Part shown: one piece after another, positions 1-8,628 of the stretch | Numbering within the stretch: position 1 is the first letter of the stretch | Layout of the letters: every line of letters begins with the position of its first letter | Source: Sedimentisphaerales bacterium | GTDB lineage: Bacteria > Planctomycetota > Phycisphaerae > Sedimentisphaerales > Anaerobacaceae | DNA length: 64,000 nucleotides | NCBI GenBank assembly: GCA_016927855.1 | Contig: JAFGLV010000132.1 | Span: forward strand, 1-64,000 | Reading direction: 5' to 3' | Notes under the pieces: model-generated | Databases searched by the model: none | The model's input: only the letters and a program-made list of their open reading frames with translations | Told to the model about the DNA's origin: nothing | Position numbers and translations under genes: made by a program

Positions 1-1704
1 CCAGTAGTTGTTCCAGGGCCAGTCCCAGTTGCCGGCCCACATATTGACGATCATGTAGTCGATATAGTTGGACAGGTCCAGCAGGTTCGGATACTGGGGG
101 TTCACGGTCCCATCGGGGTACTTGCCTTGAAGCAACTGGAGGGCTTCGTAGGAGGTCGCTGCGTCCTGACACAGGGACAACATCAGGTTCAACGCCGACC
201 GGTCCCCCTGGTGCAAAGCGAAGCCCTTGTGCGAGAAGACGTCCCAATCCTCCTTCCGTCCGCCATAATAGCTTGCCGAGAACGACGCGTCGGGGCGCTC
301 GACTGGATTGTAGAGTCCCCAATACAGGCCGTTGACGTAGAGATGCACGAAGATGCCGTGCGGCGTGGCGTGGCCGGCGGCTTGATGCAAATCACGCGCG
401 AACTGATCGCGCGTGAACTGGGCGTTGCGCTCGTTGCCGCTCCAGGTGTAGCCGTCATTGGCGCCGGCGCGGAGCGTCAGCGTGTCGTACTCCGTCGCCG
501 CGTCTTCGCCAAAGAGCGGGTAGTGCAGCTTCGACGCGCCGTAGAGACCTTTGAACAGCAGGCGAAAGGAGTTCTTGGCCGCGTTGTTCAGAGGCCGGAA
601 CCACCCACCTTGAATCCGCACGCCGCAGTTGATCTGAAAGCCTTCGCGCCCGTCGGGGTAAATCAACTCGACCGAGCAAGGTCTCTCCCATGCGACACCT
701 TCGTTGGCCGGATTGGCGTAAATCCCGGTCTCCGCGTCGAACAGGTCGCTCGTGCTCATCACCAGCGACATCGACGGAAGGGACAAGAGGACGTTCCTCA
801 ACTGGCCGCCATAACGTGGGTCATCGAGAATCCTGGAGTCCATGCGGTAGTCAGCCGGGAAGGACTTCCAGGTCGTGGGAAAGCCGGAAGGGTTTGCCGG
901 CTGGGCGAGCACGTCGTCGAGGAAGATATATGTCTGGGTTATGGCCTCGCTGGACATCCAGCCTGACTTGACGGCACGGGCGCGCAGGCACGTGGTCCTG
1001 GAGATGAGCAGGGGACCGTGGTACACGTTGCCTGCCGGCGCGCCGCCGGAGAGGCTATATGGTTCAGTGCCATTGGCCGTGTAGTAGATCGTTGCGCCAG
1101 GGGTCTCGCATGTAATGCCCACCTCGAACGGATCGTCGTAGAAGCCTCTTTTGCGACTGAAGCGGACGCCTGCGACTCGTCCCTGGTAGGCGCGGTCATT
1201 GGCCCAGCCCGGCGAGGGAAAGCCCATGAAGAACCACTCGTCCGTCCCGTCGGGCAGCCGGCCGTAAGACGTGTCGGTAGCCTGCTCGTCGTATTCGATG
1301 CTGTCGAGCAAGGTAAGACCGTCGGCATCGAATAGCGCAATGACGTCGCCGTCACTGTTCAAGGCGAAATCGGCGTGCAGCCCAGAAGCCGCGCCGCCGT
1401 CGGCCCAGATCAGCAGATACCCCTTGGCCGCGACTGTCGTTACTGCGAGATCGCCCGCCGGGATCCGCCACTTGCAAGGTACCTCGAGATCGTCCGTCAG
1501 ATACATGCCCGCGATGTTCACCGGGTGGTCTGCTGGGTTGTACAGCTCGATCCAGTCGTCGTACCCGCCTTGCGGGTTCCGGATCGTGCTGGCGTTGGCG
1601 GCCATGAACTCGTTGATGCACAAGGCCGTCTCGCAACGTGCCACGCCGGCCGATACCGATAGCCACAGCAGCGCGGAAAGCAGCACCATTGCCGGCCTGA
1701 ACAT
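1..1704 (-). CDS. Lamin-tail/CotH-family exported protein, 3' end outside window
   Basis: The minus strand is open from an ATG at 1704 to the left edge (568 codons, no stop), so the C-terminus is missing. AGGAGG lies just upstream of the start. The N-terminus is a signal peptide (MFRPAMVLLSALLWLSVSAG). A lamin-tail domain follows (about residues 20-130; INEFMAANAS, DDWIELYNPAD, TDDLEVPCKW). Next is a chitobiase-C-terminal-like segment with ATIYYTANGTEP, then a CotH-like part (GVRIQGGWFRP, NSFRLLFKGLYG, LYVNGLYWGLYNPVERPD). CotH-like domains are atypical kinases in spore-coat proteins, but most of these large secreted versions have no tested function. Paralogues lie at 41602-46262 on the same strand. 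Family assignment is firm and function is unknown. Confidence 0.85.
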   Translation of the reverse strand, partial: MFRPAMVLLSALLWLSVSAGVARCETALCINEFMAANASTIRNPQGGYDDWIELYNPADHPVNIAGMYLTDDLEVPCKWRIPAGDLAVTTVAAKGYLLIWADGGAASGLHADFALNSDGDVIALFDADGLTLLDSIEYDEQATDTSYGRLPDGTDEWFFMGFPSPGWANDRAYQGRVAGVRFSRKRGFYDDPFEVGITCETPGATIYYTANGTEPYSLSGGAPAGNVYHGPLLISRTTCLRARAVKSGWMSSEAITQTYIFLDDVLAQPANPSGFPTTWKSFPADYRMDSRILDDPRYGGQLRNVLLSLPSMSLVMSTSDLFDAETGIYANPANEGVAWERPCSVELIYPDGREGFQINCGVRIQGGWFRPLNNAAKNSFRLLFKGLYGASKLHYPLFGEDAATEYDTLTLRAGANDGYTWSGNERNAQFTRDQFARDLHQAAGHATPHGIFVHLYVNGLYWGLYNPVERPDASFSASYYGGRKEDWDVFSHKGFALHQGDRSALNLMLSLCQDAATSYEALQLLQGKYPDGTVNPQYPNLLDLSNYIDYMIVNMWAGNWDWPWNNYW

Positions 1705-1890
1705 ATGTCCTCCTGTTCCAGGGAATCCCTCTCGTCGAACGACGCGCTGCCCTTGGCAAGGACGCCTCGTCCACCAGGCGTGCCACGAACACACTCAACA
1801 GAGGCTATTTTAGCAGATTCTGCCTTTCCTCGCCACCCCAAACGCCGCCAAAGGGATCGCACGAGCCGCTCAAAAGGGGTTGAAGGGGAC

Positions 1891-1964
1891 TACGCCCGGC
1901 AGGATTCGAACCTGCGACCTACGGTTTAGGAAACCGTCGCTCTATCCTACTGAGCTACGGGCGC
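1891..1964 (-). tRNA. tRNA-Arg(CCT)
   Basis: The reverse strand folds as a cloverleaf. The acceptor arm GCGCCCG pairs with CGGGCGT (one G-U), the D-arm region reads TAGCTCAGTAGGATAGAGC, the anticodon stem ACGGT/ACCGT encloses loop TTCCTAA with anticodon CCT, and the T-arm contains GGTTCGAATCC. No CCA is encoded. The rest of the stretch 1705-2141 shows no gene. Confidence 0.96.
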
Positions 1965-2141
1965 GTGTGCACGTGCCCGCAATATCTCACTTTTGCCACC
2001 GGGTGTCAATCGGGTAGGTGTGCGCGACCCCCAAACCTGTCCCCAGATGCGATGGACCTGGCCTGGAGAGGGCTCCGGCTCGTGGAGATCGGGATGAAGC
2101 CCTACGACGTTACAGACGATGCCTCGGAGCGCCTTTGCAGC

Positions 2142-2735
2142 TCAAGACTGAGGAGGCGTTTCGATCGGGGGGCCTTGCCGTTCGACGATCTGGATGCTGG
2201 TGGCCTGTAGCCCTTGGTTGCCTACTTCGGCGCTGTGGCGGACGCCGGTGCCGGTGCGTAGCTGGTCGAACGCGCCGTGCAAAACGCTGTTTTTGTGGAA
2301 GTAGACCTCTTCCTGGGTCTCCAGGGTGCGCAGAAATCCATAGCCGGCCTCGGGGAACAGCTTGTGCACGATCGCTGTGGCGTCCTGACTCGGATGGCTT
2401 TTGACCTCGCGTCGCTGCTGCTGAACGATCTTCTGCAATTGGCGCGTCGCGCTGTTGAAGGCGTCCCTGATGACGACGTCGAGGGGATCGTGCATGTTGC
2501 CCTTGCCGGGCTCACGCTTGACGACGAGCTCGTGGCCGGGCGAAACCGTCATGTCGATGCGCACGCGATAAGGATTGCCGCTGTGCAGGTACATCTGCGG
2601 TTTCTCCACCGCCACCCGGCAACTCATCAGATGGTTGCACAGCCGCCCCAGCTTATCAGCCTTTTCGCGGATCAGGTTCTCTATCGCGTCGCTCTTGGCA
2701 AGACCCCGAAACGATATCTCCAGGGGGAGTTTCAT
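2142..2735 (-). CDS. HPF/RaiA-type ribosome hibernation factor with C-terminal cold-shock-like domain
   Basis: This 197-residue protein starts at ATG 2735, preceded by GGAGG. Residues 1-110 match the ribosome hibernation promoting factor/sigma-54 modulation fold (MKLPLEISFRGLAKSDAIEN, then CRVAVEKPQMYLHSGNPYRV). This domain binds the 30S decoding centre in stationary phase. Residues about 125-180 look like a cold-shock/OB domain (GYGFLRTLETQEEVYFHKNS resembles the G-Y-G-F-I ... V-F-V-H pattern). Long HPFs normally carry a dimerisation tail here, so the OB-like end suggests RNA contact instead. The coding frame extends upstream to 2798, but the better ribosome binding site favours 2735. Confidence 0.85.
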   Translation of the reverse strand: MKLPLEISFRGLAKSDAIENLIREKADKLGRLCNHLMSCRVAVEKPQMYLHSGNPYRVRIDMTVSPGHELVVKREPGKGNMHDPLDVVIRDAFNSATRQLQKIVQQQRREVKSHPSQDATAIVHKLFPEAGYGFLRTLETQEEVYFHKNSVLHGAFDQLRTGTGVRHSAEVGNQGLQATSIQIVERQGPPIETPPQS

Positions 2736-2996
2736 ATCCAGCCTCCGTATTGAACGCCGTAAGAACCGAAAACCTTGCACATCTTCTAACACCGTCAAAC
2801 GTGCATACGTCCGAGGAACTTACTTGTTGAGCAAGCAAAAGGTTCGGCTTGGGTGGGCAATCGACGCGACAGACATGATTTGCCGTGCTTTCGAGGTCCT
2901 GTTTGATTTCCGCAGCGCTTTCGCTCATAATGGGCTCGATTCAGACGCTTATGGCACGTTCTCCCTGGTGACAGGGCGGCACGACGGGGCATCGAG

Positions 2997-3689
2997 ATGG
3001 ACACGAGCCAGACACGCACGAGGTTGCGGTCGAGCACGCTATGGGTTCCCGGCGTCCTGGCTGTCGTCCTTGGCGTTTCCATCCACGTGCACGTCGTTTC
3101 CCTGCACCGCCAGGTCCGGCGGATTGCTGTGAACGCAGTTGCCTGCACTCTGCCGGTCGATCTGGAGGCACGCATGGCACAGAAGACGGTGTTCTCGCCC
3201 GCCTTCAGTCGTAAGTTCAGCCTGAGACTGGTTTTAGATGCGCCGTCGCAAGGCAGGCAATCGCCTGGGCAACTTGCCTCCCCGTCGCAGGCCGGCCGGT
3301 TCGAGCTCGTCTGGCGTTTGAGCTTCGCCGGGCTGGAAATCGCCCAAGACACCATCTCCGGCGACGTGTCCCCCAGTGAGGCTGTGACGCCGGCAGCGCG
3401 TCGCTACCTCGGCGACGGGCAAGTGGCGCTCAAAGCGGATCGCAGCTACGAGCTGGCGGTGGAGGTGGTCAAACCTGTCGACCTGCCGGACGGCGCCGCT
3501 GCGACGCTGCAGGTGGCGACTTCCGCGTCACTCAAAGGGCACCCTCTGGCTCGCTGGCGGCGCAAAGACACCGCGCTGCTGCTCTTGCTCGGGGCCAGTC
3601 TCATTGCTCTGGGCCTGTCCAAACGGCATTCCGACCGGAAACGGCGCCGATTGGCGGCCGCCCAGGCGGTCAGCTCGGGCGTCGAGTGA
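2997..3689 (+). CDS. Hypothetical membrane protein with two transmembrane segments
   Basis: This 230-residue protein is not assigned to a family. A hydrophobic segment at about residues 15-35 (LWVPGVLAVVLGVSIHVHVV) is followed by a polar, probably extracytoplasmic region. A second segment near residue 190-207 (DTALLLLLGASLIALGLS) precedes a basic cytoplasmic tail (KRHSDRKRRR). The layout is a bitopic hairpin with an exported middle domain of about 150 residues. It converges with the DUF5695-like gene, with 17 bp between the ends. Codon use looks normal and the gene is probably real. Confidence 0.6.
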   Translation: MDTSQTRTRLRSSTLWVPGVLAVVLGVSIHVHVVSLHRQVRRIAVNAVACTLPVDLEARMAQKTVFSPAFSRKFSLRLVLDAPSQGRQSPGQLASPSQAGRFELVWRLSFAGLEIAQDTISGDVSPSEAVTPAARRYLGDGQVALKADRSYELAVEVVKPVDLPDGAAATLQVATSASLKGHPLARWRRKDTALLLLLGASLIALGLSKRHSDRKRRRLAAAQAVSSGVE

Positions 3690-3706
3690 ACGCCTGAGCC
3701 TGCGTT

Positions 3707-6472
3707 TCAACTCTCCGGAATCAGTTCCACCCAGGTTGTCGCCGACGCCAGCGGTATGTCGAAGGCGCCGCGCTCTCTCGGCAAGATCGCGCCGGGCCGG
3801 TAGTTGCCCACCCCGGCCCTCGCCGTGGGTTGTTCGATGCGCAGGCGAGCCAGGGGCGTGTGCTGGGTAGCGGACGCGAGGCCGACATGGACGGTCTTGC
3901 TGCCCGTGTCGATTGCAACGGCTTCGAACGCGCCGGCATCGAGGGTCAGATACAGGCCCAGCGGCGCGACGTAGACGCGCTTACGCAGCGAATCGAGCGT
4001 CTGGACCCTGACGGTATTGCCTTCCGTCTGGACGTTGCCACCGAAAGCCTGCCAGCCGAATTCAGGATGGTTGATGATGTAGGTGCCGGTGTTGATCGTG
4101 TGTCCGAAGAAGTTCGGGCCGTAGTCGCCCGTGTACGCGTCCCAGCGCAGCGTATCGGGGAAGGAATGGAATGCCACTGACGCGAAGCCCTCCTGGTCAA
4201 TGTTCGACAGGGCGCCCATGGTGCCGCCGTAGCCGACGCGCAGCAGGTAGTAGTCGTCGGGGGTCTCGCGATATTCCTTCATGACCGGGATGGCGTTGAG
4301 ACCCGAGCCATAGTGGTGCAACTGGCGTTCGTAACGACTGAGCTTGCCGCCGTAGAGGAAGTCCCAGTACCGTCGGGCGCAGCCGTTGTAACCCCAGTGC
4401 GGAACGGTCGGCATGTAGCCCAGGATGGAGTTGAGCGAGACGAGCGCCTTGTCGTCGTAGCCGAAGTACTTGCACCAGGCGTAGACTTCCTCCTGGCCGG
4501 TCGAGTCCCAGGCCATCTCGCTGCCGAACGGATAAGCCTGTTGAATCCAGCCCTCGGTGCGTTGCTTCATGCGCGCCTCGAAGTCGGCGGCTTTCTCCTC
4601 CCAGCCCTCGCGCTTGAGGTCTTCAAGAATCCTGACGAAGACGGTGCCTTCCATCAGGCCCATGTTGATGTAGCCGACGTTGTAGCGGCCCTGCTCGTTT
4701 CGACCCGTAAGGAACCTGACGGTCTGGTAGGCGCGGTCGAGGTACCAATCCCACGGATGGCTGGTGACGAGACCGACATTGTTGCGGGCCAGGCGGTACA
4801 TCGCCCAATACGTGGCGGCCACGTGGGGATAGTTGTAGGCCCGACCGATCGACTCGGCGCCTTCCTTGTTCCAGCTTGTCCACGAGCCCCAGTTCAGGCT
4901 GGAATCGTATTCGAAGCCTGGCATCCCATAGTAGAACATGCTCTTGCGCACGCCGTACATCAGGAGGCCTTCGGTGTATTGGATGCCGCCCCAGAGTGTT
5001 TCGTTGACGAATCGCTCGAACTTCTCCAGCTCGCCTTTGTCAGGCTGGCCAAATTCCTTCATGGCCGCAGCCACGTACGAACCCGAGCCGCCTTCGTCCC
5101 CCAGCCCGGCGATCCACACCCGGCTGTCCTGCGTGACAATCCTGTCGGCCTCGCGGTCATAGCTCATCACCGATGGACTGCGATCGAACGGATCGTTCGG
5201 ATCGACGAACCATTGCTGCGTGGTCAGGAAGCGGCCCATGTCGGCCACCGCCTGAGCCGCGGGCTTGATGACATAGTAATGGATCGATTGCTCCAGGCCA
5301 TCGGCGTAGGTGACGGTCAATCGCGCCCGGCCCCATTTCTTGCCATGCAACTCGTACGCCTGCCAACTGTTCTTCGTGGGGGTCGTTTTGGCGATCTCGA
5401 TCGCTCCTTCAGGCGACACTGCGACGGACGCGACCTGGCTGGGGTAGTTCAAGAACAGCTTGCCGTCCAGATCCATCGGCAGGATGTAGCCTGGGATGCC
5501 GACTGCGACAGGACGTTCGTTGGCTGCGAGCGTATCTTCGATTTGGCAGATTTCTCTGGAGACGAGGAGCTTGACGCCATACGTCCTCGTCTGGCCGGGC
5601 GCGATGGTCGTCATTGTCGGTGCATTCCAGGGCTCGACCTCGTCCCACTCGTTTTCCGCATACGCCTGGCTGTGCGCGAGCCACTCGAACGCACCCTCGA
5701 ACGTCTGGGTGGGGCGCATCGGCTCGTTGAGCAGTTGGTAACCCTCGAAAGGCGTCTTGGCCTCCGGCACGACCACCAGCGCCGGGCCGTGACCGCTCAG
5801 TCGCGTCACCTGGAGATAGCCTGCGTCGCGACCGATGTATGGATCGAAGAAAGAGCAGGTTTCGTGCGCCTGTTCGAGCGAGCGTCGTGTGATGATGTTG
5901 TTGAAGATCATCGGGATGCCCAGCGCGCCGATCTGGACCGTTTGATCGGTCTTGTTCTTCAGGTCGAATTTGAGGACCAGCTTGCCGTCGTCGAGCATCC
6001 ACGACCGCGTGATCTGGAGCGGACAGTCGGACGGCAGGGTGGGTGTGAGGTCCGCTGCCGCCAGCGTCGGACTCGACACCTCCAGCGCCGTCACCGGTTT
6101 GCGTGCCGCGGCGGTCGAGAGGGTTTGCCAGGGACCTGCATCGCCCAGGCGCAGCCGCAGGGTCAAGTCGCCCAGGTGGTGGAATCCATCGGCGGCGCGG
6201 TTCTCCAATTGGTCGGCAGGCGTGAAATCGAAGCCGTTGGCGCCTTTGGGCGCCAGCGCCGCAACGGTCTGCGAGGCTTTGACCAGCTTGAGGTTGAACT
6301 CGGGCGTGTCCAACTCGATAAGGCCTTGATCGAGCCCCAGCGTGGGTGGACCCTGCGCGGCGCGCCCGCGCCGTCGCTGGCCTCTGGCGGAGTCGGGCCA
6401 CAGCAAGGCCATGCACGTCAGCACAATCAGGCACAGAAACATCCGCATTTGTCCAACGTTCTTCCTGGTCAT
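3707..6472 (-). CDS. Large secreted DUF5695-like protein
   Basis: This 921-residue protein starts at ATG 6472 behind AGGAGAAAGG. A signal peptide runs from MTRKNVGQMRMFLCLIVLTC to about residue 32 (SARGQ). The middle is rich in aromatics and has long helical stretches (YNYPHVAATYWAMYRLARNN, YINMGLMEGTVFVRILEDLK), as in an alpha/alpha-barrel glycoside hydrolase. The C-terminus is beta-rich (TLDAGAFEAVAIDTGSKTVH). Length and organisation fit the DUF5695 family of Bacteroidetes and Planctomycetes. A role in polysaccharide breakdown is inferred from fold style only; catalytic residues were not identified. The long open frame on the opposite strand (4313-6538) is a GC-rich shadow. Confidence 0.65.
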   Translation of the reverse strand: MTRKNVGQMRMFLCLIVLTCMALLWPDSARGQRRRGRAAQGPPTLGLDQGLIELDTPEFNLKLVKASQTVAALAPKGANGFDFTPADQLENRAADGFHHLGDLTLRLRLGDAGPWQTLSTAAARKPVTALEVSSPTLAAADLTPTLPSDCPLQITRSWMLDDGKLVLKFDLKNKTDQTVQIGALGIPMIFNNIITRRSLEQAHETCSFFDPYIGRDAGYLQVTRLSGHGPALVVVPEAKTPFEGYQLLNEPMRPTQTFEGAFEWLAHSQAYAENEWDEVEPWNAPTMTTIAPGQTRTYGVKLLVSREICQIEDTLAANERPVAVGIPGYILPMDLDGKLFLNYPSQVASVAVSPEGAIEIAKTTPTKNSWQAYELHGKKWGRARLTVTYADGLEQSIHYYVIKPAAQAVADMGRFLTTQQWFVDPNDPFDRSPSVMSYDREADRIVTQDSRVWIAGLGDEGGSGSYVAAAMKEFGQPDKGELEKFERFVNETLWGGIQYTEGLLMYGVRKSMFYYGMPGFEYDSSLNWGSWTSWNKEGAESIGRAYNYPHVAATYWAMYRLARNNVGLVTSHPWDWYLDRAYQTVRFLTGRNEQGRYNVGYINMGLMEGTVFVRILEDLKREGWEEKAADFEARMKQRTEGWIQQAYPFGSEMAWDSTGQEEVYAWCKYFGYDDKALVSLNSILGYMPTVPHWGYNGCARRYWDFLYGGKLSRYERQLHHYGSGLNAIPVMKEYRETPDDYYLLRVGYGGTMGALSNIDQEGFASVAFHSFPDTLRWDAYTGDYGPNFFGHTINTGTYIINHPEFGWQAFGGNVQTEGNTVRVQTLDSLRKRVYVAPLGLYLTLDAGAFEAVAIDTGSKTVHVGLASATQHTPLARLRIEQPTARAGVGNYRPGAILPRERGAFDIPLASATTWVELIPES

Positions 6473-6777
6473 GGAATTGTCCTTTCTCCTCTGATTGCTA
6501 GAAGGGCCCTGATAAGTAGGATCCCCGTCCACAGGTGAATCGAGTCCGGCGCGCGTTGCGCAAGACCTTTCGTCCAAGGCGATTATGGTCGGCGGCGGCT
6601 CGGCGGGCAAGGTCGTATGCCGTTTTCTCCTAACCATTTTGCGTTCGCTGGAATCGGCGCTAGCAGGATATAGTAAAAGGATGCTTGACGCGTTTCACGG
6701 TTAGGCGATAGCGTGGCGTTGCGTGGTATCTCAAATTATTTCGGTGTTCTGTTTTGACAGCAAGGAGGTAAGGCATC
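6473..6777. other. Intergenic region between divergent genes
   Basis: No gene is seen. On the plus strand, TTGACG at 6685 is followed after 16 bp by GATAGC at 6707, a weak sigma-70-like promoter about 65 bp before the next start codon (6778). The minus-strand promoter of the DUF5695-like gene must also lie here but no clear boxes were recognised. Confidence 0.4.
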
Positions 6778-8313
6778 ATGGGAACGGAGAAGTGGGGTCT
6801 GGGTGTACTGGTGAGTCTGCTCGTCGTGGCTGGGCTGGTCGCTCCGGTCAGCGCAGCGTACGATATCGAAGACTTGAGCGGGACGTGGTCGATCCATGGT
6901 CTCGTCTCCGGCGCCGATCCGAATGTCGCGGGGTGCTTCTACATGACCGGCACTGCTGACACCGCCGGCGGCGCAACTGCCACCAGTTATGCCGACAGCC
7001 AAGGCGTAACGGCGGCGACCTGGGCGGAGAACTCCGCGACCTTCGCCTTGTCCGGCGGCGGGATTCTGAGCATCGATTCCAACGACGTCCCGTTCCACGG
7101 AGCGGTGAGTTGGGACGAGGATCTGGTGGTCAGCGGCGGCACCTTGATACCGGGCCCCGACACGGGCCTCACGGGCTACAATCTCTGGGTCTGGGTCCCG
7201 CAAACGACGACACCGACCTTTACGGCCGCCGACGGCGCCGGCACCTGGTGGATCCACGGGCTCTATGTCAGCAACGATTGGGGAAGCTGGTCGCACGGCC
7301 AGCTCCAGATCGACGCCGCAGGCAATTTCTCCTTCGTGGCGGGCACTTGGGCACTCAGTGATGATCCGGATGCCAACGAGCCGGAGGACGGATCGTTCAC
7401 CATCACCCCCTTTGGCGTGATCGGCCTGTCTTTTGATCCGAACGTTCACGGGATACTCAACCTGGACAAAGACCTGATTGTCTTCACCATGCCCGAGGAA
7501 AACGGCGGGGGCCTCAACATCATGCAGAAGCGGTCGGGGGGAGTGACTTTCTCCACGGCGGACCTGGCCGGCACGTGGAATCTGCACGAGATTTTCGCCG
7601 GCGCTGATGCTGATTGGACCGGGTGGTCCTATGGCGTGGTGGAGGCAGATAACACAGGCGCCGTGGACGTTTCCTACGTGGGCAATGATGAGGCAGGGAC
7701 GGCCAGCGACACGCTGGCGATTACCAGCGGCGGTATAGTGACAGTGGCCAGCGATCCCAATTCGCACGGGACCATGAGCGATGACAAAAACCTGATCGTC
7801 GTGACGATGGACAACGGGCCCGGAGGCGCCGAACTGTTGATTCTGACGCGGGCCATCGTCAGTCCGGTCCACCGATTCTGGTCGAGTGTGTACGCGTGTC
7901 ATTTCTACACGATCAGCGAGGCCGTCAAGAACTACGTCCTGGCGACCTGGCCCGACGCGTGGGAGTACGAGACCGAAGCGTACTACGCCTTCCCCGAGAA
8001 CAGCGTGCCCGATCTGTCTCCGATCTACCGCTTCTGGTCGGAGACCTACGCGGCCCATTTCTACACGATCAGCGAGGACGACAAGAACTACGTGATGAAC
8101 ACGTGGCCTGATACCTGGGCCTACGAAGGTGCGGTGGCCTACGCCTATGCACCCGGTGACCAGCCGCCTGACGCCAGTCCCGTCTATCGCTTCTGGTCGG
8201 AGACGTTGGCGTGTCATTTCTACACGATCAGCGAGGCCGACAAGAACTACGTCCTTGCGACTTGGCCGGATGTCTGGGAATACGAAGAAATCGCGTGGTA
8301 TGCCTATGACTGA
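6778..8313 (+). CDS. Exported repeat protein with three DUF5648-like C-terminal units
   Basis: This 511-residue protein starts at an ATG behind a strong AAGGAGG. The signal peptide covers about residues 1-28 (LGVLVSLLVVAGLVAPVSAA). Three related N-terminal units of about 110 residues follow, each opening with a G-T-W-x-[IL]-H motif (GTWSIHGL, GTWWIHGL, GTWNLHEI) and closing with H-G-x-[LM] and K-[ND]-L-I-V. The last 150 residues are three near-identical units built on YRFWSETYAAHFYTISE, DKNYV and TWPD.W.YE, matching the DUF5648 pattern. Such units occur at the ends of secreted proteins; their role is unknown. The gene appears monocistronic, with a terminator about 100 bp after the stop. Confidence 0.75.
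   Translation: MGTEKWGLGVLVSLLVVAGLVAPVSAAYDIEDLSGTWSIHGLVSGADPNVAGCFYMTGTADTAGGATATSYADSQGVTAATWAENSATFALSGGGILSIDSNDVPFHGAVSWDEDLVVSGGTLIPGPDTGLTGYNLWVWVPQTTTPTFTAADGAGTWWIHGLYVSNDWGSWSHGQLQIDAAGNFSFVAGTWALSDDPDANEPEDGSFTITPFGVIGLSFDPNVHGILNLDKDLIVFTMPEENGGGLNIMQKRSGGVTFSTADLAGTWNLHEIFAGADADWTGWSYGVVEADNTGAVDVSYVGNDEAGTASDTLAITSGGIVTVASDPNSHGTMSDDKNLIVVTMDNGPGGAELLILTRAIVSPVHRFWSSVYACHFYTISEAVKNYVLATWPDAWEYETEAYYAFPENSVPDLSPIYRFWSETYAAHFYTISEDDKNYVMNTWPDTWAYEGAVAYAYAPGDQPPDASPVYRFWSETLACHFYTISEADKNYVLATWPDVWEYEEIAWYAYD
7861..8310 (+). repeat. Three in-frame tandem repeats (156-159 bp) encoding DUF5648-like units
   Basis: Units begin near 7861, 8017 and 8176. The segment catttctacacgatcagcga recurs in each, with long nearly unchanged flanks, so similarity is high at the DNA level as well as the protein level. 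This suggests recent duplication or gene conversion inside the gene. Confidence 0.85.
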
Positions 8314-8413
8314 GTCTTGCTGAGGGCTACGCCGGCCCTCTGGCCTGCTCCTGCCGGACGGAGTGCTCAAGGTCCGATTTTATTGGCGTTATCTCTCTTG
8401 GTACAGGCTTTGC

Positions 8414-8445
8414 GCCCCGCAGAGAACCCCTCTGCGGGGCTTTTT
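8414..8445 (+). terminator. Rho-independent terminator
   Basis: GCCCCGCAGA and TCTGCGGGGC form a perfect 10-bp stem with a 7-base loop, followed by a run of T. It lies downstream of the DUF5648-like gene. The rest of 8314-8628 shows no gene. Confidence 0.88.
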
Positions 8446-8628
8446 GCATTTTCCATGCGTCTACCGGCAAGTTCCCGCCTCACGCCCCTAAACCCGTCCA
8501 TCGGTCCGGCCGATACTTCTCGTGGAACCGGATCGGCAGATCACCCGCCGGTGTCCGTTCGATGCAACCGGCGCCGAGCCGTTGCGTGGTCCGCAAGTGA
8601 GGATGGGTATTAACCGAATTGGCCTGTA

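Noticed and set aside
4313-6538. A 741-codon open frame on the plus strand opposite the DUF5695-like gene
   Set aside because: It is the antisense shadow of a GC-rich gene: low-complexity Arg/Val/Leu-rich translation without motifs, no ribosome binding site, while the minus strand has a signal peptide and coherent domains.
7861-8310. Possible CRISPR-like array
   Set aside because: The repeats are in-frame protein-coding units of 156-159 bp without spacers.
6736-8370. A 544-codon minus-strand frame opposite the DUF5648-like gene
   Set aside because: The plus strand has a strong ribosome binding site, signal peptide and repeat structure; the antisense frame only mirrors the DNA repeats.
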